DNA from: Mariniphaga sp040772505
GTDB lineage: Bacteria; Bacteroidota; Bacteroidia; Bacteroidales; Prolixibacteraceae
Assembly: GCA_040772505.1 (NCBI GenBank)
Contig: JAXGYA010000010.1
Location: forward strand, 1 to 64,000
Reading direction: 5' to 3'
DNA length: 64,000 nt
The position numbers were made by a program, and so were the translations under genes. The notes under the pieces were generated by a model that made no database searches, was not told where the DNA came from, and was given only the letters and a program-made list of their open reading frames with translations. Positions 8,970-17,363 of the stretch are shown one piece after another; the first letter of the stretch is position 1; each line of letters begins with the position of its first letter.

Positions 8970-10045
8970 CTCGTCCCCCTTGGCGAAGGGGGATTCAGGG
9001 GGGACTTGGTTTCCTGCCTGCCTGCAGGCGTAAATGCGTAAATTCGTAAATCTGTAAATTCGCAAGAACGACGGAGGATGCCAAATAATTACTTAGGTAA
9101 ATTTCTGGTATTTTTTGAGCCTAAAGGGCTCAGAGCCATTAGCATAGGGCAACGCCCTATGGATAAAATAACAGGCGTTTCCATTAAAGCCCTGAAGGGG
9201 CGAAAGATTCTCACGCCTTTTTTAGGGCTCATCAGTGCTCGTCCCCCTTGGTGAAAGGGGGATTCAGGGGGATTGGTTTCCTGCCTGCCTGCAGGCGTAA
9301 ATTCCAGCCAGCAAGCAGGCGTTAACGCTGTCAGGTTTGGCGACGCTGACAGGTTTACGCATGCAGCAACGTCAGCAGACTTGTCAGCGTGCGAAGCTCC
9401 TGACAACGTCGGATTAAGGAATGAAGAAGAAAAAGCCCCTCTGTATTGCGGACATCTTCCCAAAGGGGAGAGAGAGATGAGAGGTGTGAGGTGAGAGGTG
9501 AGAGATGAGAGGTAAACAGTAAAAAGTGAACTTTAAACTTTGAACACAGAACTCTGAGCTTTTTGATAGCTGATAGCTGACGGCTGACAAATATCCAATA
9601 ATTAATATCCAATAACGAACAATTATTGAGGTAAATTTCTGGCATTTTTGAACCTGAAGGGCTCAGAGACATTAGCATAGGGCAACGCCCTATGGATAAA
9701 ATAACGGGCGTTTCCATTAAAGCCCTGAAGGGGCGAAAGATTCTCACGCCTTTTTTAGGGCTCATCAGTGCTCGTCCCCCTTGGTGAAAGGGGGACTCAG
9801 GGGGGATTGGTTTCCTGCCTGCCTGCAGGCGTTAACGCTGTCAGGTTTGGCGACGCTGACAGGTTTACGCATGTAGCAACGTCAGCAGACTTGTCAGCGT
9901 GCGAAGCTCCTGACAACGTCGGATAAGAAATGAAGAAGAAGCCCCTCTGTCCTGCGGACATCTCCCCAAAGGGAGAGAGAGGAAAGAGATGAGAGATGAG
10001 AGATGAGAGATGAGAGATGATAGCTGAGAAGTGAACAGTAAACAG
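8970..10045 (-). repeat. Repeat cluster A: two-and-a-bit copies of a modular palindromic mosaic
   Basis: The space between fecR and its sigma factor is filled with repeated non-coding modules in reverse orientation to clusters B and C. Visible modules are: hairpins TCCCCCTT-loop-AAGGGGGA at 8974, 9242 and 9775; CATAGGGC-aac-GCCCTATG at 9143 and 9676; GAGCC-taaa-GGCTC; an 8-bp-period array (TAAATTCG-like) at 9028-9067; a GACAGGTTT direct-repeat block at 9326-9416 and 9836-9921; a GCCCCTCTGT...GCGGACATC block; and GAGATGAGAG microsatellites at about 9470-9515 and 9970-10022. Module order is the same in the two main copies. Short open frames here are repeated along with the DNA and do not look like genes. 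Confidence 0.85.
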
Positions 10046-10098
10046 TAAGAAGTGAAGAAAACAACTCTATGCGTATATTATTCACAAAAACAAAAAAT

Positions 10099-10671
10099 TC
10101 AGAATAAAAACAGCAAAAACCGGTAGTCTTTCAGCTCCTCACGTAAAATCTTCAATGCATTGGAGATGTGGGTTTCCACTGTGCGCCTGGATAAATTCAA
10201 TTGCTCTGCAATCTGAGCGTTGGAAAAGTTTTTAAAACGACTCAACGTAAACACCTCTCTTGTTCGTGGTGTAAGTTTATTTAAAGCGGTTTGTATGCGT
10301 GACTGCATTTCCGATTCTATAAAAAGGTCAGGTTGATAGAGCCGGTCTGTTTCAATCATTATCCTTAGCTTTTCACAAACCTCTACACTTATTTTCTCTC
10401 TTTTTAGATGATTTAAAGCACTGTTTTTTACGCTTGTGAAAAAATAACTTTTAAGGCTTGCTGACTTTTTAATCTCTTTTCGCCCTGCCCACAGCTTTAC
10501 AAAAAAATCCTGAACTATCTCTTCGGCTTCATCGGAATCAAGAATTATCCGGGAGGCAAAGGTCACCAAACCGGCATAATAATACCGGAACAGCAACTCA
10601 AAGGCAGTCTGGTCGCCGTTAATAAGACGCTGTATCAGGGTTTCTTCCTTAATTCCATTGATGATAGTCAT
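10099..10671 (-). CDS. ECF RNA polymerase sigma factor, FecI-like (Bacteroidetes expansion family)
   Basis: A sigma-70 family ECF factor of 190 residues from the Met at 10671; an upstream Met at 10707 gives 202 residues but adds an unrelated tail. Region 2 is visible as FELLFRYYYAGLVTFASRIILDS with DEAEEIVQDFFVKLW, and region 4 as LTPRTREVFTLSRFKNFSNAQIAEQLNLSRRTVETHIS, a helix-turn-helix that binds the -35 element. It should direct transcription of the linked SusC/SusD genes under control of FecR. The usual one-to-two-gene spacing to fecR has been broken by repeat cluster A, which may uncouple their transcription. Confidence 0.93.
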   Translation of the reverse strand: MTIINGIKEETLIQRLINGDQTAFELLFRYYYAGLVTFASRIILDSDEAEEIVQDFFVKLWAGRKEIKKSASLKSYFFTSVKNSALNHLKREKISVEVCEKLRIMIETDRLYQPDLFIESEMQSRIQTALNKLTPRTREVFTLSRFKNFSNAQIAEQLNLSRRTVETHISNALKILREELKDYRFLLFLF

Positions 10672-10707
10672 AAATGCAAAATTAGAAAAATTAGTATTCG
10701 ATTTCAA

Positions 10708-11006
10708 ATTTTAAAAAAAGAATTATTTGGGAGCTAAAAATTATACCGGCTGAAAAATCACAAAACCATTGACCCCCTGAACTCTCACGAACTTATCAAC
10801 GCTGACTGGGCTGACGATGCGGACACGCTGCGGGTTCATTCCGAATGCAATTAGCAATCCGTTGCGCAACTGGAGTAACCTTTGCAGTGGAATAAAATTA
10901 CCTGCCCTTTCAGGGAGATTTCGCTTTTTGTCAATCTGATTTCATTGATATTATTCTGCTCCAATTAAAAAGTGTAATTTTGTGTTTTTCTAAAAAATTG
11001 CAAAAA
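10708..11006. other. Divergent intergenic region with a possible -7 element
   Basis: No gene is seen between the sigma factor and the transglycosylase gene. TAATTTTG at 10975-10982 matches the Bacteroidota -7 consensus TAnnTTTG and lies 24 bases before the plus-strand ATG, but no well-spaced -33 TTG is present. The part at about 10790-10910 is richer in GC and resembles decayed repeat sequence. Confidence 0.35.
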
Positions 11007-11930
11007 ATGAACAGAAAAAGAGGTTTAGGCATTATTTTGCCAACGATTATAATTATAAATTTAGGGATCTTCGTATTATTAATTACCGGCTCTTCACCAA
11101 CTCCCGAAGATGGAGCGGAGAACAATGAAATTTCCACATTGTTTACCCCAGTAAAAATACCCGATTCGGTAACATTTGCAGGAGAATTAATTCCGCTTTC
11201 CCGGTTTGATATGCGCGAATCGCTTGACCGCGAGCTGCTTGTCAACTCCTATTTTCACTCGCAGACCCTCAGACTGTTAAAACTGGCGCCGCGCTATTTT
11301 TCAGTGATTGAACCTATTCTGAAAGAAAAGGGAATGCCCGATGATTTAAAGTATTTAGCCGTTGCCGAAAGTGGACTAAATCCACGCGCCATTTCGCCAG
11401 CAGGAGCAGTCGGCTTGTGGCAGTTTATGCATGGCACGGCGCGCGAGTACGGACTTACCATAAACAACGAAATTGATGAACGCTATCACATTGAAAAATC
11501 AACTTTTGCCGCATGCGACTATCTGATGAAATCTTTTCAGAGATTTGAAACGTGGTCAATGGTTGCAGCAGCATATAATGCCGGGAACAGCGGCGTTCAG
11601 CGTCAAATGCTCAGGCAAAAAAACAGCTCTTATTTCGACTTGCTTTTCAATGAGGAAACCGCCCGGTATTTCTACAGAATAATTGCCCTGAAATTGATTA
11701 TGGAAAACCCGGGAACCTACAATTTTGTTATTGCTGACGATGAAAGATATCCAGTTATTCCAACGCGTGATGTGGTAATTACCGGGAGAGTATCGGATTT
11801 TGCGGATTTTGCTGCCACGCACGGAATCAGCTACAAATTACTAAAGGATTTTAATCCGTGGTTGAGGGAAAGTTTTTTGACAAATGCCGAAGGAAAAAAA
11901 TATACAGTAAAAATTCCCATACTGGATTAA
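11007..11930 (+). CDS. Membrane-anchored lytic transglycosylase (MltD/SLT type)
   Basis: A 307-residue murein lytic transglycosylase, cleaving peptidoglycan between MurNAc and GlcNAc in the periplasm. The ATG at 11007 gives a basic N-terminus (MNRKR) and one hydrophobic span; an upstream TTG adds nine unlikely residues. The SLT domain occupies about residues 95-215 with the catalytic Glu121 in AVAESGLNP, followed by SPAGAVGLWQFM and AAAYNAGNSGVQR. The last ~50 residues (FADFAATHGISYKLLKDFNPWL) look like one degenerate LysM unit, fewer than the two or more usual in MltD. It is 36 bases upstream of uvrA and probably co-transcribed with it, although their functions are unrelated. Confidence 0.9.
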   Translation: MNRKRGLGIILPTIIIINLGIFVLLITGSSPTPEDGAENNEISTLFTPVKIPDSVTFAGELIPLSRFDMRESLDRELLVNSYFHSQTLRLLKLAPRYFSVIEPILKEKGMPDDLKYLAVAESGLNPRAISPAGAVGLWQFMHGTAREYGLTINNEIDERYHIEKSTFAACDYLMKSFQRFETWSMVAAAYNAGNSGVQRQMLRQKNSSYFDLLFNEETARYFYRIIALKLIMENPGTYNFVIADDERYPVIPTRDVVITGRVSDFADFAATHGISYKLLKDFNPWLRESFLTNAEGKKYTVKIPILD

Positions 11931-11966
11931 CAGGAAACAGGAACAAACTGTTGAAGGAGACAAAAG

Positions 11967-14849
11967 ATGCAGAAATTAAAAAACAGCAGTGAGCTGGCAA
12001 TAAATGTTTTAGACGATAATGAAGAAAAAATAACGGTTCATGGAGCGCGGGTGCACAATCTGCGCAACATCAACGTGGAAATTCCGCGAAACAAACTAAC
12101 CGTTATTACCGGACTGAGCGGCAGTGGAAAAACATCGCTGGCTTTCGACACTATTTATGCTGAAGGTCAACGCCGCTATATTGAAACCTTTTCTGCCTAT
12201 GCCCGCTCCTATCTGGGGAATCTTGAACGCCCGGATGTGGATAAAATCACCGGGCTTAGCCCGGTAATCTCAATTGAGCAGAAAATCAATACCCGAAACC
12301 CGCGTTCAACGGTAGGCACAGTAACTGAGATTTATGATTTTCTCAGACTCCTCTATGCCCGTGCAGCAGAGGCTTTCTCGTATAATACGGGTGAAAAAAT
12401 GGTGAAATACACCGAAGAGAAAATTTTGCAGCTCATACAGGATGATTTTCACGGAAAGCGGGTATATATTCTTGCTCCCGTTGTAAAAGGGCGAAAAGGA
12501 CATTACCGCGAACTGTTTGAGCAGATTCGCCGCAAAGGTTTTCTGCATGTCCGCATTGACAATGAAATCACAGAAATCAAACACAATCTCCGGGTTGACC
12601 GTTACAAAAATCACTTCATCGAAATTGTCATCGATAAACTTTTTGTTGACGAAACTGACAGCAAGCGTCTGAAAGATAGTGTGAATACCGCCATGAAACA
12701 TGGTAACGGCATTTTAATGATTTTGAATCAGGAGACCGGTGAAGCCAAATATTTCAGCCGCTTGTTGATGTGCCCCACCACCGGAATTTCCTACAACGAA
12801 CCTGCTCCACACAATTTCTCATTCAATTCTCCGCAGGGTGCATGTCCGGTGTGCAACGGACTGGGACGCACCACTGAAATTGACATAGACAAGATTATTC
12901 CCGACAAAACAAAAAGTATTTACAAAGGGGGCATTGCTCCATTAGGCACTTATCGAAACTCTTTGATTTTCTGGCAGATTGATGCCTTGGGTGAAAAGTA
13001 CGGATTTACCCTAAAAACGCCTGTGGGTGAAATACCGGAAGAGGGATTGCATGCCGTGCTGTTTGGCACAAACGAAAGAGTTCAGTTGAAGAAAACACCG
13101 CTTGGCATCAACATGAACTACATGATGAGTTACGATGGTGTTGTCAAATATGTTGAGATTCAGCGTGAAGACAACCCTGCAAAACGCGCACAAAAATGGG
13201 CAAACCAGTTTGTGAAAACCACTCTTTGCACGGAATGCAATGGTCAGCGGCTAAAAAAAGAGTCGCTCCATTTTAAGATTGACGGAAAAAATATTTCTGA
13301 ACTTGCCCAAATGGATCTGGATGAATTGGGTGAATGGTTTGACGGAGTTGAACAGCGATTAACAAAAAGGCAACAGCTCATTGGCGCTGAGGTGATTAAG
13401 GAGATTCGCGACCGGCTTGGCTTTATGTTGGGTGTCGGACTTGGTTATCTGTCGCTTAACCGCGTGGCACAAAGTCTTTCCGGCGGTGAGTCTCAACGAA
13501 TCCGTCTGGCAACACAAATTGGCTCTCAGCTGGTAAACGTGCTTTATATACTGGATGAACCCAGCGTCGGGCTGCACCACCGCGACAACCTGAAACTGAT
13601 TCATTCACTGGAACAGCTGCGCGATAGCGGAAACTCCGTAATTGTGGTGGAACATGACAAAGAGACCATGCTGCATGCCGACTGGCTGATTGACATGGGC
13701 CCGTCTGCCGGACGGCACGGCGGCGAAGTGGTTGCCGCCGGAACGCCTGACGAAATTTTAAAGTCAGGAACGCTGACCGCAGATTACCTCAATAACCTAA
13801 GAGCCATTGAAGTGCCCGAAAAGCGCAGAAAAGGTTCAGGCAATTTCCTGATTGTGAAAGGCTGCACAGGAAACAATCTGAAAAATGTAACTTTAAAAAT
13901 TCCGCTGGGAACCTTTATTTGTGTAACCGGCGTTTCGGGAAGCGGTAAATCCACGCTCATCAACGAAACATTACAACCCATCCTAAGCCAGCATTTCTAC
14001 AATTCCATTCAGGATCCGCTGCCTTATGAAACGGTTCAGGGAATTAAACTTGTAGATAAGGTTATCCGGGTTGACCAGTCACCCATTGGGCGAACCCCGC
14101 GCTCAAATCCTGTAACCTACACCGGGGTCTTTTCCGATATTCGCAATTTATTTGCACAACTCCCCGAGTCAAAAATCAGGGCATACAAACCCGGACGATT
14201 CTCATTCAACGTGGCAGGCGGACGCTGTGAAGAGTGCAAAGGGGGCGGAATGAAACTCATCGAAATGAACTTTCTGCCCGACGTATATGTCCATTGCAGC
14301 AAATGCAACGGGAAACGCTATAACCGCGAAACACTGGAAGTGCGCTACAAAGGAAAATCGATCAGCGATGTTCTGCAAATGTCCATCAATCAGGGTGTTG
14401 AGTTTTTTGAGAACATTCCTCCCATTGTTTCAAAGCTGAAAACCCTTCAGGATGTGGGATTAGGCTACATCACCCTTGGGCAGTCATCCACAACCTTGTC
14501 GGGCGGCGAATCTCAGCGGGTGAAATTAGCCAGTGAACTGGCTAAACGCGATACCGGAAAAACAATCTACATCCTGGATGAGCCAACAACAGGATTGCAT
14601 TTTGAAGATATCCGCGTGTTGCTTGAAGTATTGAACAAACTTGTGGACAGGGGCAATACGGTGATTGTAATTGAACACAATATGGACGTAATCAAGGTAG
14701 CTGACCATATCATTGACCTGGGGCCCGAGGGTGGCAAAAACGGCGGGTTGATTTTATGTGAAGGGACACCGGAGGAGATCATAAAAAATAATAATTCATT
14801 CACTGCTCAGTTTTTAAAAAAAGAGTTAGCTCAAAAACATAGGGTATGA
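11967..14849 (+). CDS. uvrA: UvrA excinuclease ABC subunit A
   Basis: The damage-recognition ATPase of nucleotide excision repair, 960 residues, close to the usual length. The first Walker A is GLSGSGKTS near residue 49, and LSGGESQRIRLATQ with ILDEPSVGLHHRD completes ATPase I. The second Walker A (GVSGSGKST, about 655), LSGGESQRVKLASELAK and ILDEPTTGLHFED form ATPase II. The C-terminal zinc module is intact (CEECKGG...CSKCNGKRY). In the first zinc module the leading pair reads CPTTGISY rather than CxxC while the second pair CPVCNG is present, so this finger lacks one ligand. AGGAG stands just upstream of the ATG. No uvrB or uvrC is in the window. Confidence 0.97.
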   Translation: MQKLKNSSELAINVLDDNEEKITVHGARVHNLRNINVEIPRNKLTVITGLSGSGKTSLAFDTIYAEGQRRYIETFSAYARSYLGNLERPDVDKITGLSPVISIEQKINTRNPRSTVGTVTEIYDFLRLLYARAAEAFSYNTGEKMVKYTEEKILQLIQDDFHGKRVYILAPVVKGRKGHYRELFEQIRRKGFLHVRIDNEITEIKHNLRVDRYKNHFIEIVIDKLFVDETDSKRLKDSVNTAMKHGNGILMILNQETGEAKYFSRLLMCPTTGISYNEPAPHNFSFNSPQGACPVCNGLGRTTEIDIDKIIPDKTKSIYKGGIAPLGTYRNSLIFWQIDALGEKYGFTLKTPVGEIPEEGLHAVLFGTNERVQLKKTPLGINMNYMMSYDGVVKYVEIQREDNPAKRAQKWANQFVKTTLCTECNGQRLKKESLHFKIDGKNISELAQMDLDELGEWFDGVEQRLTKRQQLIGAEVIKEIRDRLGFMLGVGLGYLSLNRVAQSLSGGESQRIRLATQIGSQLVNVLYILDEPSVGLHHRDNLKLIHSLEQLRDSGNSVIVVEHDKETMLHADWLIDMGPSAGRHGGEVVAAGTPDEILKSGTLTADYLNNLRAIEVPEKRRKGSGNFLIVKGCTGNNLKNVTLKIPLGTFICVTGVSGSGKSTLINETLQPILSQHFYNSIQDPLPYETVQGIKLVDKVIRVDQSPIGRTPRSNPVTYTGVFSDIRNLFAQLPESKIRAYKPGRFSFNVAGGRCEECKGGGMKLIEMNFLPDVYVHCSKCNGKRYNRETLEVRYKGKSISDVLQMSINQGVEFFENIPPIVSKLKTLQDVGLGYITLGQSSTTLSGGESQRVKLASELAKRDTGKTIYILDEPTTGLHFEDIRVLLEVLNKLVDRGNTVIVIEHNMDVIKVADHIIDLGPEGGKNGGLILCEGTPEEIIKNNNSFTAQFLKKELAQKHRV

Positions 14850-14902
14850 AACGACCATGTAGAAATGCTTCACAAACAAGCATAATTAAAATGAGGGAGT
14901 TA

Positions 14903-14923
14903 CCTGCCTACCGGACAGGCAGG
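14903..14923. repeat. Small GC-rich palindrome after uvrA
   Basis: CCTGCCT at 14903-14909 pairs with AGGCAGG at 14917-14923 around ACCGGAC. The same CCTGCC/GGCAGG words occur in the repeat clusters, so it may be a solitary fragment of that family. Confidence 0.45.
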
Positions 14924-14964
14924 CATCCAATACCTTTGAAAACTTTTAATTTTAATTGGATGAA

Positions 14965-14996
14965 AAGAAAAAGGGCAACTCATCAGCTGCCCTTTA
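14965..14996 (-). terminator. Rho-independent terminator between convergent uvrA and M23 genes
   Basis: AAAGGGCA (14970-14977) pairs with TGCCCTTT (14988-14995). Read on the minus strand the stem is followed by TTTTTCTTTTC, a good T-tract ending the M23 peptidase transcript. A shorter T run on the plus side means it may also stop uvrA transcription. Confidence 0.75.
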
Positions 14997-15145
14997 AATG
15001 TTAACCCCCAAACACACAAGCAATACAGAATGTATTGCACTACAAATGTAACATAAATATTCTATTCATCAAAAATTATGAGAAGTATTTATGAATTATT
15101 TTTTGCCTGTTCGTGAGAAAAGGAACTCTTTCAAACAGGAAACAT

Positions 15146-16429
15146 CTAATCTTCAGAGAACTCTGCCAGCATACCCGGCTGTACAGGAATAATTTTTTTC
15201 AGCTCCGTTAAAAGAGAATCCTTCAGCACAATATACTCGCCCATCTTTTCCTGATGCACCGGCTCCACAGGAGGCGCTTCCACTTTCAGCGGATCCACGG
15301 GTGAGCCGTTTTTGTGGACTCTGAAATCGAGATGAGGCCCGGTAGCCAAACCCGTTGCTCCAACAAAGCCAATCACCTGCCCTTGTTTCACGCGAGCACC
15401 CGTTGTAACCCCTTTTCCAAATCCTGAAAGATGCATGTAAGTTGTTGTGTAAACGGAGTTGTGCTTTATCTTCACATAATTGCCGCCGCCACCTGCCTGA
15501 AAGGCACGGGCAATCACGGTTCCGTCGCCAATGCTTCTAACCGGAGTGCCGTGCGGGGCTGCATAATCCACCCCGTGATGCGGTCTTCGGATACGCAACA
15601 CCGGATGCAGACGACTGTGAGAAAAATGAGAACTGATTCGGGAAAACTCCAACGGAGATTTCAGAAAAGCCCTGCGAAGGCTCATCCCGTTTTCATCAAA
15701 ATAGTCGAATCTTTCATCCTGTTCAAAACCAAATGCAAAATTTTCGGAGCCAGCATGGTCAAACTGCACAGCGTATATATCCCCAATTCCAATATAAGCC
15801 GAATCCACCAAAAGCTCATCGTAAATTACACGGAACTGATCTCCTTTCTGAATGGCATAAAAATCAATGGTCCATGCAAAAATGTCGGAGAGTTTGAGTG
15901 CAAGCATCGGGTCCAGATTGTTATCCTTCATCGTATTCCATAACGAACTGCTGATTTCTCCGTAGCCTGTACGCAATTTTCTGACAATCTCATTTTCACC
16001 TCTGTAAACTTTCAGCGAATCGAAAAGCTCAAAAACATAAAAGTCAGTAGCAGAATTTTCATAAACAAAAAAACGTGTTTCATGTATTGAATCCGGGGTT
16101 TGAAATATGGCGTATTTTTGTCCGTTGCGTATTTTTCTCACATCAAAAATCTCTTTTGACTGGCGTGCAATCTGATCAATTATTCCCATTGCCACACCAT
16201 AGCTGCCTAAAATATGACTCAAATGCTGATTTGGCCCAATAGTTCCGATTTCAATATGAAATGAGTCAACAGGCAGTCCATACTTATAAACAGGTGGGGC
16301 TATCGTTGCAGTGTCTGCTTCTGCTAACCCTTTTTGCCTGTTTCCCTGATTAAAATGACAGGAAGAAAACATTAAAACTCCTGGAAGAATAAATATAGCC
16401 ACCAAAAGAGGTTTGTTTTTCCACTTCAT
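15146..16429 (-). CDS. M23-family (LytM) peptidoglycan endopeptidase-like lipoprotein
   Basis: A 427-residue exported lipoprotein (signal ending FSSC, Cys24) with a C-terminal LytM domain at roughly residues 270-385 that in this family cleaves peptide cross-links or activates amidases. The HxxxD zinc motif is present as H284...D288 (PHHGVDYAAP). The usual HxH motif reads H366-L-D368 (GPHLDFRV), so the second His zinc ligand is replaced by Asp. That may alter or abolish catalysis, or the Asp may bind the metal. The central region resembles the LysM/OapA-like part of Bacteroidota M23 proteins. The gene follows the YitT-type gene after six bases and ends at a strong terminator. Confidence 0.88.
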   Translation of the reverse strand: MKWKNKPLLVAIFILPGVLMFSSCHFNQGNRQKGLAEADTATIAPPVYKYGLPVDSFHIEIGTIGPNQHLSHILGSYGVAMGIIDQIARQSKEIFDVRKIRNGQKYAIFQTPDSIHETRFFVYENSATDFYVFELFDSLKVYRGENEIVRKLRTGYGEISSSLWNTMKDNNLDPMLALKLSDIFAWTIDFYAIQKGDQFRVIYDELLVDSAYIGIGDIYAVQFDHAGSENFAFGFEQDERFDYFDENGMSLRRAFLKSPLEFSRISSHFSHSRLHPVLRIRRPHHGVDYAAPHGTPVRSIGDGTVIARAFQAGGGGNYVKIKHNSVYTTTYMHLSGFGKGVTTGARVKQGQVIGFVGATGLATGPHLDFRVHKNGSPVDPLKVEAPPVEPVHQEKMGEYIVLKDSLLTELKKIIPVQPGMLAEFSED

Positions 16430-16435
16430 TTCTGT

Positions 16436-17293
16436 TTATAATTTTAATTTGTCAAATCCTTTCCCGTAAACTCCCATAACACTTCCCATAGTGATGAAAG
16501 CATCCGGGTCAATCTCTTTAATCTCCCTGAAAATCATGCCGGTTTCCTTTTTTCGAACAACCGATATGATGATTTTGGTCTCTTCGCGGGAGTACCAACC
16601 TTTCCCGTCAACAATGGTTACACCGCGGATTGCTTCATTGTTGATAAAATTGGCAATTTTCTCATATTCCTTTGAATAGATAAACATCTGGGCAGAGCGG
16701 TTGGTGCCGCTTAAAAACGAATCCAGGGAATAGGAAACCACCCACATGGAGACGTATCCATAAACCAGTTTTTCGGGTGAACGAAAAACAAAATAGGAGG
16801 ATGCAATAATAATAACATCGCAATAGAGTATAATCCTTCCGGGACTGATATTCCGGTACTTGTTTACTATCATGGCGAAAATATCGGTTCCGCCGGTGCT
16901 GCCGCCACGCGAAAAAACAATCCCGAGCCCAATACCACAGGACATTCCGCCAAGCACGGCAGATAAGAACATGTCATCCACAATCGGTTCTTTTACAATT
17001 CCCTGAAAAATGGCAAAAAATGCAGAAAGCATGAGAATGCTGTAAATAGTTTTTATTCCAAAACTGGCGCCCAAAATCCTAATGGCAATTAGAACAAGTA
17101 ATACATTAACAGATAGATAAGTAGCGCTTACGGGAATTTTAGTGGCATAATAAAGTACAGCACCCACCCCGCTGATTCCGCCACCGGTTATTTCGGCAGG
17201 CAGCAAAAATACCATCCACCCCATGGTGAAAAGCAGCAAGCCAAAGGTAATAATGGCATAATCCTTAATGGCGGTTACTGAATTTTTCTTCAT
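16436..17293 (-). CDS. YitT-family membrane protein with C-terminal DUF2179 domain
   Basis: A 285-residue protein with about six hydrophobic spans in the first 200 residues (AIITFGLLLFTMGWMVFLLPAEITGG and later stretches) and a glycine-rich GGMSCGIGLGIVFSRGGSTGGTD segment typical of YitT proteins. A soluble DUF2179 domain (YEKIANFINNEAIRGVTIVDGKGWYSREETKI) fills the C-terminus. The biochemical role of this family is not established; transport has been suggested. It lies between the penicillin-binding protein gene (71 bp upstream) and the M23 gene (6 bp downstream), which makes an envelope role plausible but only by context. Confidence 0.9.
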   Translation of the reverse strand: MKKNSVTAIKDYAIITFGLLLFTMGWMVFLLPAEITGGGISGVGAVLYYATKIPVSATYLSVNVLLVLIAIRILGASFGIKTIYSILMLSAFFAIFQGIVKEPIVDDMFLSAVLGGMSCGIGLGIVFSRGGSTGGTDIFAMIVNKYRNISPGRIILYCDVIIIASSYFVFRSPEKLVYGYVSMWVVSYSLDSFLSGTNRSAQMFIYSKEYEKIANFINNEAIRGVTIVDGKGWYSREETKIIISVVRKKETGMIFREIKEIDPDAFITMGSVMGVYGKGFDKLKL

Positions 17294-17363
17294 TCTGATT
17301 TAATTCTATTTAAAGTTTGCAAAATAAATGATTCCCTTCAATTTTGTGCAAAAATCCTATGAA

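Noticed and set aside
9089..9463. Open frame of 124 codons within repeat cluster A, partly repeated at 9355-9765
   Set aside because: It is made of the palindromic repeat modules, recurs only because the DNA recurs, has no start signal and resembles no protein.
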